Origin: Amblyomma americanum
Lineage: Eukaryota; Arthropoda; Arachnida; Ixodida; Ixodidae
Assembly (NCBI RefSeq): GCF_052857255.1
Contig: NC_135497.1
Coordinates: forward strand, 349,510,799-349,574,798
Length of the DNA: 64,000 nucleotides
Reading direction: 5' to 3'
Position numbers and translations under genes: made by a program. Positions 42,966 to 54,688 of this stretch are shown piece after piece (the first letter of the stretch is position 1; each line of letters starts with the position of its first letter). The notes under the pieces were generated by a model. That model ran no database searches. It saw only the letters and a program-made list of their open reading frames with translations, and was not told the origin of the DNA.

Positions 42966-44170
42966 ACCTACGTCTTCGGAAACTAACTTAACCTTTTCCG
43001 ATTGCAACGAAAGATGCCACCTGCCCGGTCTCTTGGGGCGCACGATCTTCGTATCGCTTAAGCATATTGATGTGGAAGAGCTTCTTAGTGTGGCCCAAGT
43101 CGATCGAATAATTCGCATCGTTCTACTTTATACCAACCACGAATGAACCTTTCCGCTGCATTAGCAGCTGATTGTGGCTGCTTGGCAAAAAATGAGGACA
43201 AGATCTCTGACCCTTAACCGCCGCTTCTTGCTTTTCCTGTAATAATATTTCTTGTGAGACTTTTCGGCACGCAATAAATTATGATGTGCCGCTCTCACAG
43301 CTTGCTCAAGACGTTCTCTTAAATCGAGAACGTAACCATATGTCGTCGTCGTGTCTTTTCCCAGCTCTTTCCTTGTCCAGAGCTCTCAGCATTGCGAGCG
43401 GTCCTCGCAAATGTCGTCCAAATATCAACTCAAACGGAAAAAAACCCAGACTTGCCTGTGGTATCTCTCTTTATGCGAACAGAAGCGGAGCGATATAATG
43501 ATTCCAATTTTTGGGTTGCTCCTTACTGAGCTTCCACAGCATCTGCTTGAGTGTGCCGTTAAATTTCTCCACCATCCATTTTCGCATTGGATGGTAATGA
43601 GTCATGCTGAGATGTATCACTGCGAAGAGATCATTGAGCTCTCTCATCATTTCGGAAGTGAAACAGGAGCACTGGTCACAAAGGATCTCTCTCGGAAAGC
43701 CTATACGTGAGAACATCTCCACCTAACCTCCAACCACGGTTGATGAATCTGCCTTTGGCAGAGCCACGACGTCGGGATAACGCGTGGCAAAATCGACGAG
43801 AGTGAGAATATATCTGTTCTCTTTCACCGATGTGGGTGACAGCGCGCCGACAATATCGACAGCGACCAGATCAAATGGAGTGTCGATAAGAGTCATGGGC
43901 CCCAACGGACCTTTCCCTACTTTGCCTTTTGGGCACGTCCTTTGACAGGTGCCGCACTACCTGACATACCTCTTAATCTCCTCCTGCACCCCCGGCCAGT
44001 AAAATTCTTTCAGATTTCGATCTGTAGTCTTATTAATGCCCTGATGCTCCACCAAAGAGCTATCGTGGGCAAGCCTTGACACCTGTAGTTGAGTTTCTTC
44101 TCTTCAGACCGCGCCAGTTGCAGTCCTGTTCAGGTGGCAATGAGAGGAAACACCTTGTTGATGATGAAAT
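42966..44170 (-). pseudogene. pol: Ty3/gypsy integrase fragment (element 4)
   Basis: Reading down the minus strand: a zinc-binding part with HDSSLVEHQGINKTT and CGTCQRTCPKGK (about 43910-44080), then FDLVAVDIVGALSPTSVKEN and LVDFATRYPDVVALP (first Asp present). After a stop come SRIGFPREILCDQCSCFTSE (second Asp present, in CDQ) and WMVEKFNGTLKQMLWKLS (Glu present). Frameshifted C-terminal blocks follow (LLMQRKGSFVV, FHINMLKRYEDRAP). This resembles the integrase of element 3 more than that of element 1. No RT, RNase H or LTR was recognised. Confidence 0.8.
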
Positions 44171-44394
44171 CGGTGTTTCTTGATGACCCGGTGGTTCTAA
44201 ATCGCAAACATTTACGTTACTCGAGGAAAGGAAAAGGTTAACTATTTATTTACAACGTATATAGAACAAGAAGCAACAAAGCAAGGAGAAAACCATTTAC
44301 AGCATGACTAAACCGTTGACCAGAAGAATTCAGTCTTGGTTCCAACCTAGAGCGCCTACTTTCAAAACCTCTGTCTCCGCCCTTAGAGGGGACA
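44171..44394. other. No gene recognised
   Basis: Short flank between the integrase fragment and the LINE end. Confidence 0.4.
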
Positions 44395-44658
44395 GCAACC
44401 AAATCAAATCAAATTCAAATCAAATAAAACTTTATTTCAGTATTGCGGATACTGAGGAAAACGCAGACAAAAAGCCATAGTTGGCTTTACGAGGTCTGCG
44501 TTTTCTTGCAAGGAATACAGTGCAACAAGTACATTTGGTCATCACAATTCAGACAGTTCACACAGAAGATCATTGTAGCTGACAAATACCGCGCAGCGCT
44601 ATATATATACTAACATTTATGGTACAATGCAAACATATGAAAACCGTTATACAGCATG
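44395..44658 (-). mobile_element. CR1-like LINE, 3' end (part 1 of a split copy)
   Basis: On the minus strand it ends in AATAAAGTTTTATTTGATTT and a TTTGA-type simple tail (44398-44428), typical of CR1/L2-group 3' ends. A GTCTGCGTTTTCCTCAG stretch pairs with AAAACGCAGAC upstream. It continues across the LTR element into 55108-56815, which carries the coding part in the same orientation. Confidence 0.75.
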
Positions 44659-45473
44659 TGTCACGGATCACCCCGTAGCACACTCGGACCGAAAGAATGG
44701 ACTAGGCGACAGGTGTACCCACACAGACGCACATTTAATACACCCTACGTGACACACACACTGGCACACAAAACTAACAAAACAAACACAAAGCACAAAG
44801 GCTATAAATACACATGACCCGGGAACACAGCTACCGGCGTCTAGTACTAGCGTTCTACTGTTAGTGGCCGGCGTTCATGCTCATGGTTGATTCGGTGCGG
44901 CTGCGGCGTTGTATGGATCCAGTAACCGGCGTCGAGGCGGGGTTCGACGTGCTTGGGCTGGCGTCACTGGCGGCTTCGCTGGCTGCGTCGTATAAGCTCC
45001 CGGTACAAGCGCCCGTGGAGGTGCTGCCGGTGTTGTTGGCGTTGAGGGCACCACCCAGGTGGGCGGCAGCAGCGCTGGAGACACCCCTGGCCGTAGCAGG
45101 TGGTAGCGTCCTCCGTTGACTCCCCGGCACGGGCTCAGGCACGGCATGAAGTCCACGATGCGATGCCGTAGAACGCGAGCTCACAGGAGCAGTAGCCGGC
45201 GTCGCTCTCTTCCGGCGAAAGCGTCTCGGACCCGCCAGAGCCTCCGCTTCTCTCTTCCTCTCCCCCGTGCATCGCTCTCAGACGCCCTTTTATAGCCTTG
45301 GCGTTAGTACACGTAAGCCTTGCCGTCGTCTTCTTCTTCTCTTCTCCACTAATCATCTCTCTCCACCTAACCGAATGCTTCTTCATCTTCTTTATTCTTC
45401 GGTTATTTCACGTCGTCCTCTTCACACCTATTTCCTTCATAATTTTATTTTAGACTGTTTATTATATGTGACG
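44659..45473 (-). repeat. 3' LTR of element 3
   Basis: It begins TGTCACGGATCACCCCGTAG on the plus strand. It has a CTATAAAAG TATA box (minus strand, 45287-45295) and near-complete identity with the split copy at 50336-50801 plus 54729-55107. The polyadenylation signal is altered (ATTAAA instead of AATAAA). Confidence 0.9.
45287..45295 (-). promoter_or_regulatory. TATA box in the 3' LTR of element 3
   Basis: CTATAAAAG on the minus strand, conserved in the other LTR at 54881-54889. Confidence 0.65.
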
Positions 45474-45475
45474 AT

Positions 45476-45490
45476 GGCCCCCTCTCTCAA
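45476..45490 (-). promoter_or_regulatory. Polypurine tract of element 3
   Basis: The minus strand reads GAGAGAGGGGGCC-like purines immediately upstream of the 3' LTR. Confidence 0.7.
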
Positions 45491-45828
45491 GAGTTTTTCC
45501 ATGAAAAACTGCTCACGTCATACTAATCTTCAAGCCATCCAGCCAACCGACTATCTTCTTTGGAGATTCTGGACCCAGCACACAACACACCGAAGATGTC
45601 CAGCACACACTAAAAGCACACCACTAACTTAGCACACCAAACTGCGTTTCCAAAAACCCTAACACACCACTACCGCTGTCCGTGCAGAGTCCTTAATATA
45701 CATGTTGGTGACCACCACACACTCCATTGTACAATCACATAACACCAACAGCAACAACAAGATAAATCCCAGAGATACATTAGCACAGCAACAACAACAA
45801 GATACATTTTAGAGATACCTAGAGCTGT

Positions 45829-46395
45829 TCAGTTGGCTCTACTCATGAAGTCTGCTCCAACGTTATCTCTGCCTTTAATATATTCCACCTGAAATGAATA
45901 TTCTTGCAAGGCCAAACTCCATCTCATGACTTTACTATTGTTCATTTTGGCCTTGGTTAAGTATTCAGGCGGCTGATGATCTGTTTGAATCCTGAAATGT
46001 CTCCCATAAATATAAATGTGGAATTTCTTTACCGCCCACACCACCGCCAAACAATCCTTTTCAACAGAGTAGTAGTTGCGTTCACTAGACGATAATCTCT
46101 TGCTTGCAAAAAATACCAGATGTTGCATGTGATTCTCTTCTTGCAAGAGTACGGCTCCTAAAGCTCGGTCTGATGCATCAGTACGACGCAAAACCTGTTT
46201 ATCCAGATTCGGAGCAAGCAGAACGGGTGGTTTTGCCATATGCCCTTTTAACACCACGAATGCATTTTCATGTTCATGAGTCCAATTCAGCTTATTCCTT
46301 GCTCCCTTAGTGAATGCGACAAGCGGGTCGGCTATGTGGGCATAATCGGGAATAAAGTCCCTGCAGTATCCCGTGAAACCCAGGAACGCCTGCAC
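45829..46395 (-). pseudogene. pol: RNase H domain of element 3
   Basis: An open frame of 188 codons. It starts in the tether (QAFLGFTGYCRDFIPDYAHI) and holds RNase H motifs LRRTDASDRALGAVLLQE, SERNYYSVEKDCLAVVWA, RIQTDHQPPEYL and GRDNVGADFMSRAN, so all four acidic positions are present. It degrades the RNA strand during cDNA synthesis. This is the C-terminus of Pol in this element, ending at TAG before a short 3' untranslated region. Confidence 0.92.
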
Positions 46396-47200
46396 CTCCT
46401 TCTTGGTCGTCGGTCTCTAGGCCCGCTGTATTTGGTCCAAGATGTCGTCTTTCTTCGCGAAGCGGCCCATCCCCAGCTTGTGTCCGAGGAAAGAAATGGC
46501 TTCAAAGCCCACCTCACATTTGGCCGGTTTTATCGTCAACCTGGCTTGCTGAATTCTATCAAATAGTTTTTTCAGCGTAATTACATGCTCTTTCTACGTA
46601 TCTGTTGCCACCAGGATGTCATCAATATAGTGTTTTACATTTTGGAGCCCACCCAAAACCTTCCTCATCAGCTTCGTGAATATTGCAGATGCTGTCTTCA
46701 AACCAAAAGGCATATATTTAAACTGGAATAAACTCGCCGAGCAGGAAAAGGCAGTCTCCTCTTTAGACGAATCTTCCATTAGTATTTGCGAATATCCTTT
46801 AGCTAAGTCAAATTTAGAAAAAAAAACATTTTGTGAGCCACCTTATCGAACACCACGTCCGCTCTTGGTACGGGTTCTGCATCAGGTACTATGATGCCAT
46901 TTAGCCGACGAAAATCTACACACAGTCGGTTAGTACCATCGAGTTTTTTGCCAACAGCGAAAGGCGCATTGTATGCTGACCACGACCTCTCAATCACACC
47001 AAGCTCCAACATGTCCCTCACCTCATTTTCAAGTGATTCTTGAACTGCAAAAGGCAGTGGGTATTGCTTCACGCTTTTTGGTCTATCTGTAGAGAGGTCT
47101 AGTCTGCAACATATGACATCCGTTTTGCCCGGCACATCCGAAAACACATCCCCTTTGCTTTGGAGTAGGGCCTTTATCTGTGATCTTCGGTCTTCATTCA
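46396..47200 (-). pseudogene. pol: Reverse transcriptase domain of element 3
   Basis: The N-terminal lead (QYPLPFAVQESLENEVRDML, LGVIERSWSAYNAPFAVGKK) and NRLCVDFRRLN are read in the same open frame as the integrase, which ends at 46803 after FFFLNLT. The next frame (46594-46779) holds FKYMPFGLKTASAIFTKLM and VKHYIDDILVATDT, with the catalytic YIDD. A stop and frame change break the thumb before the RNase H frame. The RT follows integrase directly. Confidence 0.9.
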
Positions 47201-48600
47201 AATTGGGGTTTATTAGCACCTTATCCCATCCTACAGTTTTCTTCCCACTGCACGTGGGCACCTCAAAGACATCATCGGTCTCCTCGGCTACTACCGAGCA
47301 TGCTACCTTAGGGGCGCACTGAACGGGAACTCTTTCTTCGTATTTTTTCAACATGTTTGCATGGAAATCCTTCTTGGTGTTATTTATCAGTAACTCGTAA
47401 TCCATGTCATTTTTCTTCTGCGTCACAAGGTAAGGACCCTTCCACCTCATCAGTAACTTATTATGATCCGTGGGTAGCAGCATGAGAACCTTGTCACCCG
47501 GATTCAGATTCCTGTGAGTGGCTTTCTTGTCATAGTAGCCCTTATAGCGTTCGCGCGCCCTTTCCAGGCCTTGATGTGCAAGCCTGCATGTTTCTTCCAA
47601 CTTTTGCCGCATCTCAAGAACGTATGTGTATGTTGTCTTGAGATCTGATGCAATCTCCTTATTAGCCCACAGCTTCTTGAGTATTGTAAGTGGACCTCTA
47701 ACGGTTCTCCCGTACACCATCTCGAAGGGCGAGAAACCAAGACTCGTTTGCGGTACTTCCCGGTAAGCGAACAAAAGAGCTGGGAGATATATATCCAAAT
47801 CAGTAGGTCTCTCCTGGCACGTTTTCTTGATCATACTTTTGAGGGTGCCGTTGAACCGCTCTACAAGCCCGTTACACATGGGATGGTAAGGCGTCGTCAG
47901 TAAGTGCCTTACTGACAAAAGGCGGCCAACCTCCTTCATTAGTTCTGATGTGAAGTTCGAGCTCCGTTCAGTCAAAACTCCCCTCGGGAACCCATAACGC
48001 GAAAAATTTCCACAAGACCCTCCGCCACTTGGATACTGTCAATAGTTCTCAGAGGAATAGCGTCAGGATAACGAGTGGCCACGTCAACCAGAGCAAGAAC
48101 ATATCTATTGCATTTGGCGGATACTGCAGAGATTGGCCCGACAATATCAATAGCCACTCGCTGAAATGGTAGGTCGATGGCTGGCATCTTGCCCACAGGT
48201 ACGGGACCAACTCTTTCCTTCGGAACTGTGCTCTGGCACGCGTTACATTAGCGATCAAAAGCGCTTTACGTCACTCTGAAACCCGGCCAAAAGAACTCCT
48301 CGGTGATCCTACGCGCCGTTTTTTGAACACCCTGGTGTCAAGCCATAATGGCGTCATGTCCTAAGTGTAGCACGGTCTCTCGCATAACTCTCGGTAACAC
48401 CAGCTGTTGGACCCGCCTTCCTGAACTAAATATTCATTCCCTGTGCAGAAGTCCATTTAACAACCGATATTCGAATGACGTACGACTCTTCTTTCTTTTA
48501 ATTTTTTCCCCGACTCTTTCGAAGCAGGCCTTCAAGCTCGGGTCTTCTTTTTACCTAATTGCCATTTCGCCCAGTGTTACGCTCAGGCACATCGTAACAT
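47201..48600 (-). pseudogene. pol: Integrase of element 3
   Basis: Zinc-binding parts (LHLGHDAIMA..., CNACQSTVPKERVG) lie at about 48230-48380 with stops. The core reads FQRVAIDIVGPISAVSAKCN (first Asp present), LTERSSNFTSELMKEVG (second Asp replaced by Glu) and CNGLVERFNGTLKSMIKK (Glu present). The C-terminal domain gives HNKLLMRWKGPYLVTQKKND and FHANMLKKYEERVP. It then runs on, in one 390-codon frame from 47975 to 46803, into a linker and the reverse transcriptase. That continuity proves INT is upstream of RT here. Confidence 0.93.
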
Positions 48601-48712
48601 GAGTAGAGAGCGGACGCTGCGTTGCTCGGGCTGTCGCTTGAGCTCTTGTCTCCACTGCCGACGAGAAACAGACTGTACCCGTCTGAGCTGTCGCGGGCGT
48701 TTCCTGCTTTGG

Positions 48713-49060
48713 TTATTCTTCAACGTCGAGCATTCTCCACTCGGAATCGAGGTCTTCGACAATTCTTGCACCCGTAATGTTTCCCAAGATGAGATCGTAG
48801 ATGGGTTGGTTAACGCATTTTGCCACTATCTGCCAAGTATAATATGGCGTGGACACTAGAATCCTGGCTTCAGGAAGGTATCTTACTGTGCTACCTACAA
48901 GAGTGACGGCCGACGCTTCCCGTGTAAGATCCTCGTCCCTCACCAGGCTTCTCTGAACCAAAACAGTGTCGGCTTCGCTGTCTCTAAGCACCAATATAGG
49001 ACGCTCCCCTATTTGCCCAACCACCACCGGCATTGCTTGCTTTCGACTTGGGTGTTCCAC
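48713..49060 (-). pseudogene. pol: Protease of element 3
   Basis: A 115-codon frame: GQIGERPILVLRDSEADTVL holds the active-site strand with D-S-E where D-S/T-G is expected, so the conserved Gly is Glu. YDLILGNITGARIVEDLDSE gives the second retropepsin block. It lies between the Gag zinc knuckle and the integrase. Probably inactive. Confidence 0.7.
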
Positions 49061-49141
49061 TCACTGCCTCATTTTCTAGCGGCGTTTGCTCTCCTTTCAG
49101 CTGTGCAACTTCGGGTGGCGTGACAAGTCCTACCCTAGAGT

Positions 49142-50245
49142 CTACAACGCATGCAGCTCGGTCCTGCGTTCTGTATCGTCACTCATCCAGAGTATGACCC
49201 TCCTCTTACAACCTTGACACACAACCTGTGTTTTTTGGGCAGCGCAACTAGTCCGACAGTCAGCTGCACGGTGTTCCACCTTGCCGCAGAGAAAACATCT
49301 TACTGCCGCCTTAGATGCACCGCAATATGCTCTTGAATTTGCCGCATCTATCTCTAGGGTCTTTTTGGTTATTTCCTTTGCCTTACTTAAATTTCTTAGC
49401 TCTTTATCCTCGAGGAATTGGTCTGCAGTGTCGGCGAACTCTTCCAACGAACACAGCTTTCTTTCTTTCAGGAATAGCGCTAGCTTTGAGCTGCAGCACG
49501 CTAAAAATTGCTCTGTGATCAGCTTGTCACGCACCCCTTCAAAACCCTTTTCTGTGTTTTACATACGAAGCCACCTATCAAAATAGTTGGTCAGCCTGCA
49601 GGAAAGCTGCTTAGCGGTTTTCGAATCGTCAGGTTTCGCGGTGCGAAATCTCTCACAAAAACCCTCTGACGTAAGCCTGAATCTTTGGAGGAGCGCCTTT
49701 CTGACTTTCTCGTAGTCCATGGAATCAGCAGCTGGCATCCATCCAAACACATTCCGCGCCTCTCCAAATAAACACATGCTCAATGCCGTGGCCTATTCAC
49801 TGCGCTCCCAGCCTTGCCCCAAAGCTATCCGCTCGAATCGTTGCAGATATGCGTACAGATCATCTCTTTAGTCATGGAAGGGAGCCATCAGCTTCCTTGG
49901 TCAAATTCTGGCCGGTCTAGGAGATTCTCTACCCGCTAAGGAATGCTGATCCCTGTCCGTGATGTCCTCAAATATTCCCGCGACATGCACCTGTTTCCAC
50001 AAAAGAAACTCCTCCTCCCGTTCTATCCTTCCTTTCTCTCGCTCTTCTGCCTCGCGAGCTCTTTCATAAGCTTCGCGAGCGTCTCCGCGTGCTTGCGCCC
50101 TTTCCTCTCTCTGCCTATCTGCCTCCTCTTTCTGCCTCTTTGCCTCCTCTTTCTGCCTCTTTCCCTCCTCGTCAAAGAGACGCATCGCCTCTTGTTTGCT
50201 TAACCCTAGCTTGAGCGCCAGTTCTAACGTTTTTGCCAAATCCAT
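49142..50245 (-). pseudogene. gag: Gag of element 3 with SCAN-like capsid and zinc knuckle
   Basis: The start at 50245-50243 gives MDLAKTLELALKLGLSKQEA, followed by a Lys/Glu/Arg-rich coiled coil (KRQKEEAKRQKEEADRQREE). Frames at 49559-49783 and 49142-49534 give YEKVRKALLQRFRLTSEGFC, RLTNYFDRWLRM and LITEQFLACCSSKLALFLKE, a SCAN-like arrangement. The zinc knuckle is CFLCGKVEHRAADC (CX2CX4HX4C). Layout matches Gag of element 2. Frameshifts and a stop occur between 49800 and 49900 and near 49540. Confidence 0.82.
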
Positions 50246-50311
50246 ACTTTCTGACGTCGAGGGATCGGAAAGATGCGAGACAAAGCAAAAAAAAAACAAG
50301 GAAATGAATCC

Positions 50312-50335
50312 TGGCACAGGCTCGCCACTTATCTT
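50312..50335 (-). promoter_or_regulatory. Primer-site region of element 3
   Basis: Directly after the 5' LTR end the minus strand reads AAGATAAGTGGCGAGCCTGT. The TGGCGAGCCTGTGCCAGGA part could pair with a tRNA 3' end. The tRNA was not identified. Confidence 0.4.
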
Positions 50336-50801
50336 TGTAACGCATCTCCTCGGAGCACACTCGGACCGAAAGAATGGACAAGGCGACAGGTGTACGCACA
50401 CAGACGCACATTTATTACACCTTACGTGACACACATCCTGGCACACAATACTAACAAAACTAACACAAAGACTATAAATACACAAGACCCGGGAACACTG
50501 ATACCAGCGTCTACTACCAGCGTTCTACTGTTAGTGGTCGGTGTTCGTGCTCACGGTTGGTTCGGTGCGGCTGCGGCGTTGTATGGATCTAGTAACCGGC
50601 GTCGAGGCGGCGTTCGACGTGCTTGAGCTGGCGTCACTGGCGGCGTCGCTGGCTGCGTCGTATAAGCTCCCGGTCCAAGCGCCCGTGGAGGTGATGCCGG
50701 TGTTGGCGTTCGGGGCACCACCCGGATGGGCTGCAGCAGCGCTGGAGACACCCCTGGCCGTAGCAGGTGGTAGCGTCCTCCGTTGACTCCTCGGAACGGG
50801 A
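50336..50801 (-). repeat. 5' LTR of element 3, part downstream of the P insertion
   Basis: Plus-strand start TGTAACGCATCTCCTCGGAG. Matches 44659-45120 closely and is interrupted after GGAACGGGA at 50801. An AATAAA signal lies on the minus strand at 50411-50416. Confidence 0.9.
50794..50801 (+). repeat. Target-site duplication of the P element, left copy
   Basis: GAACGGGA, repeated exactly at 54721-54728. Eight bases is the length P elements produce. Confidence 0.95.
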
Positions 50802-50834
50802 CACGGTGAAAGACATAGCTTAGGTGAGCGAACG
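50802..50834 (+). repeat. Left terminal inverted repeat of the P element
   Basis: 33 bp starting CACGGTGAAAGACATAGC. It pairs with 54689-54720 allowing one indel. Confidence 0.92.
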
Positions 50835-51267
50835 CCGCCGCCAGCCCTCGGACTATACTATTGTGCTTCCTTCTCGCTCGACAGATGGCGCTTCCAGCTT
50901 GTGGCCGTAGCGGCGCCGTTCGTGGCTTTAGCACAGCGTGTCCGTATGCAGCTCCAGGAAAACTTGCGGTCATCAGCAGGTTTTTAGGCGTTTGTTATAC
51001 TGTGAATCATCGTCTGTGTGTGAAAGCGGCTGAACGCATGCCGTAGTTCTGTTACGCGAGAACTGCATGCGATTTCTGTGAGGATGAAAGTGGGTGTTTT
51101 CCGTAGCCCAGAAAAATTTAAAACCCAGGTAGAACCTTATATGTTTATTTCACACATGAAGCAAAAATTAGTCACTGCAAAACTGGATTACGCACGGAAC
51201 ACCTAAATTCCACTGTTGTGTATACAATCAAAATAACAAACAGTACACTCAGCTCGGCAGCTTGTGG

Positions 51268-54200
51268 TCACCCAAGTTTGGACATTTTACGCAAGTCCTG
51301 GCCTTTTTCAACGTGCTTGCGTTTCAACTGACGGCAGTACTGACGCATACGAAGGCTTTTATAATAATGGAGTAGCTTGGCGAGAATGTCCTCCCTGTGG
51401 ATAGTACAAGGGAAAGTGAAAGTGAAGTTCTCTAGTACAGCATCAGTTGTTTTATCGTAGGCATCTCCCAGATTCGCGTATTTAGAGAAAAAATTTTCAG
51501 CTTCCATAAAAAGCTGATAGAGGTGCATGTTAGGGTGCGTGAGTCTGCCCCTTGTTTTTCAATTAACGAGCTCAACTTCGGGCACCTTTGACAAGCCTTT
51601 CTTGCACGTAGTGCAGGAGGTCTGATTGAAAATTTTCCTGGATGCAAGCCCTGTAACATAATAAATTATACACTCAACAACACTTGCATCGTTATCACCG
51701 CACACAAACACTTCATCGCGCTCCCAGCTCCCTTCGTCGATTAGGCCGTTGAGCCGCTCTTTCAGCTGGTCCAGCTTGTTCAGTTCCTTCGATGCTGAGC
51801 TGTTATATGCGTTCTTAAAGTCAGCCAAAGTCAGAACGCCGTACTGTTCTTTCTCGGAAGCTGAACAGTTACCAAACCGCGGTGGCTTCAGGAGGGAGTA
51901 AAGCGACAGCATGCGGTACAGTTGCAAGGGCGTTGGGAAAGTTGGATGTTCGTTTTGGCCCCCGCTTGTCGAATAACACCAAAAAACATTCCAACGGGTC
52001 TTGATTCATTTTTCCGGTCAGCACATACCTGAAATCGCACTTTTTCAACAGGTAGATTGACAGCTCACGAGCAGATTTGAGCGTCACCCTTAATCCTTCC
52101 GCAGTTGACCGGCTTAGGAAGAAATCTTGAGGAATTTCTCCTTTTGCAACTTCTTCCTCCCATTCGTCAAGCCAATCAGAGGCACTCTCAACAACTTTAA
52201 GATCATTGCAGTCTAGAGTCAGACCTTCTCCTGGAAAGCGCCGGTTCAGGGCATCAAATAAGTTGTTCATAAAGATTGTGAACTCAACGGTCGGTTTGAC
52301 ATTAAACAGCCGAGGTGCTCCTCTACGTTCGTAAAACAAAATTCCTTTTGCTACAGAATTGCTGAAAATTTGGGTTGCCAATTTCACTCTCATTTTAAGC
52401 ATGTTGGAAGGATTAACATGGTTGTACGTCAATTTTGGGCATACTCTCAGCTCAGTTGCGTTTTTGGTGTCTGCTACAAACAGGGCGTCGTAGCAAGATC
52501 ATTTAATGAACTTTCCGCCTTTCTTCAACACTTTTTTGTCATACAGACGATTGCGTATGCACTTGAAGAGATGAGGTGCTTCTGCGAAGACATGCACCTT
52601 TCGCGATGTATCCAGTGGATGATCAAAGGCATTTACAACATGCCCCAGAGCAACGCTGATTCCAAGCTGTATCCACATTGCTCTATTAGTAGAGGCGCCA
52701 TCACAAAGAACACCATCTACAAAAATTTCCGCTTCTTTTATGTGTACAATGCACTGAAGCAGTAGCTGTGCTAGGAGCGTCCCTTTCGTAGGTCCCTTGG
52801 AGGCAAACAGCCACTGGCTGCAAGTATTTTTTTCCGAACGGTGCGAAGGCGAAAGCGAGCCCGTGATCAGCCGGCTCATTGCTTTGGCTGTTCTTCTCAC
52901 CAAAGTCAACAAGCCCGGCATATGTAATTGTTCGTGACTTCACCGTGATCTCCTTTCTGACTTGAATCTCGTCAAGAATGAGGATCCCTCTTCGTTGAAA
53001 TGCTGGTTTCGGGGAAACTTTCATTTTAAGGGCCTTAAAAAACGCTTCGTCAAAACCATACTTCAGAACCCACTAAGCTGATGTACTTCCTGATAGTGGA
53101 AACGCATGGCAAAGGTAATATGGCATTGCTGCGCAGAAAAGAGTATGCCGCAGGGCTTCGGATGTTAGCAAAAGGCACAGCAGCAGCCAGTCGTCAGTGT
53201 ACCTTCTGTTCTGCTTCGTCGTGCATTTAGCTGCAGCAATGCACTCCTTTACAAGAAGCAACTGTGCTGCAGGTAAATCAACACTTTCTAGCTGCTCTGC
53301 GAGCCCTTCCTCTTTCACTTTTGCGAATTCTTGCTGACAGTTTTTCAGCTGATTCATAAGCAATTTGTTTCGTGCTAAAAGTCGTGCTCGAGACCGCAGT
53401 ACAGTGGCTTTTGCATGGCGCAATGCGTTGATTCTTTGAAGTTGGGCAGACGGTACACCTTTCCTCACAGCAGAAAGCCTGATCCGTTGAAGCGGTACTT
53501 TCTGTTTTGCCCTTGCCATTTTGCGATCAGCATGCAATTGCAATGTTTTGTGGAGGCCACTGCATGGCCGACATATGCCACCTGCAGGCGATAATAACGG
53601 GCATTTGTTATGTCTCCACTTTTTTTCGTTGTCCACATAAGCACATTCTGGCAGCACAGACGGAAAGCTTTTTAAACTTGGTCCGTCGCAGCAAATGTTC
53701 GCATTGTCAAACGTTCTTACCATGTTCTCAAGATCAGATGTTGTTGAGACAGACGGGCTGATTCCTATTGCTGTGCAGTCGACTGGCCTGTCGAAAATGT
53801 AGGCTTGGACTGCCATATCTGAGTTTACGTGCAAAGACTTCTTATTAAATATACAGCAGCTTCCGTCACCGTACACTATGCGAGCATCAATGACCAGAAC
53901 GTCTTTGGTCCCCTCTTCATCGATCCGATGTACTGCCCACGATGACCTTGGCAAGCACATGTTCGCTGCGAAGTCGAATAAGTCGTCGAATGAAGAGTGG
54001 TTTAGAGCTTCAGTGCCATCGCTGTTTTCCTCTTCGTGGCTTGTGGCTGCAGTCTTGGACACTTCCGCACCATGTGATGAGCCCTCAGATATGCTGGTTT
54101 AATTCGGGGGAAGCACAGAAGTTGCCGCAGGTTTCTCTATCCGCTTCACTATTTTTCGGGTACTCGTGATCTTCTTGGAAAGGTAACTCAGAGCTCCTAC

Positions 54201-54479
54201 GAAAATTGAAGGCACAGAGTCCTTTGTTAGGCCGGCTCTTCTATTCCCTGACATCAGAACGTGACCATCTATTTCGGAGGACCACGTTATCAGAATAAAA
54301 TGAGGAGCAAAATGTTTCTCACGCACACGGTCCGTCCGCTGCAGCACGCGATCTTTGCGCGGGATTGCTCTTCTCCATGCCTCCAACCTGGCGTCGTCAT
54401 TCGGTGGCTTGAAAAGTGATAACTTTTTCCCACAAGACTTGTAGCCTGTCTTACAAAACGGCACGAAGCACTTCCCCAT
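51268..54479 (-). pseudogene. P-element-like transposase (THAP9-like), broken frame
   Basis: ATG at 54479 opens MGKCFVPFCKTGYKSCGKKL, a THAP domain (CX4C start). Its third ligand Cys before HF is Arg (DRVREKHF). A TAA at 54099-54101 is the only stop down to 53073, and the frame continues through SKTAATSHEEEN and a coiled coil. The core follows over several frames: GILILDEIQVRKEI (first Asp), DGVLCDGASTNRAMW (second Asp), EAPHLFKCIRNRL and GKMNQDPLECFLVLFD (Glu). The C-terminus (LHYYKSLRMRQYCRQLKRKH) ends at 51268. There is one nonsense codon and at least four frameshifts. The enzyme would excise and insert the element; this copy cannot. Confidence 0.92.
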
Positions 54480-54688
54480 GTCACCAGTGCATCAGCAATA
54501 AACACGAACCACACAAAAGCGATATCCGGACGGAAAAAGGCGCGTAACAGCCGCTACGCGGGTAATATGATGGGCACACGTGTGCATGGAAACTCCCTAT
54601 AGCGGGCCACAGTTTGGTGCGCCCTCTCTTGAACTGCCGGCTAACTACTGCACTATCCTCCCGGCACGGAGCGGCGCCTCTCCCTTGC

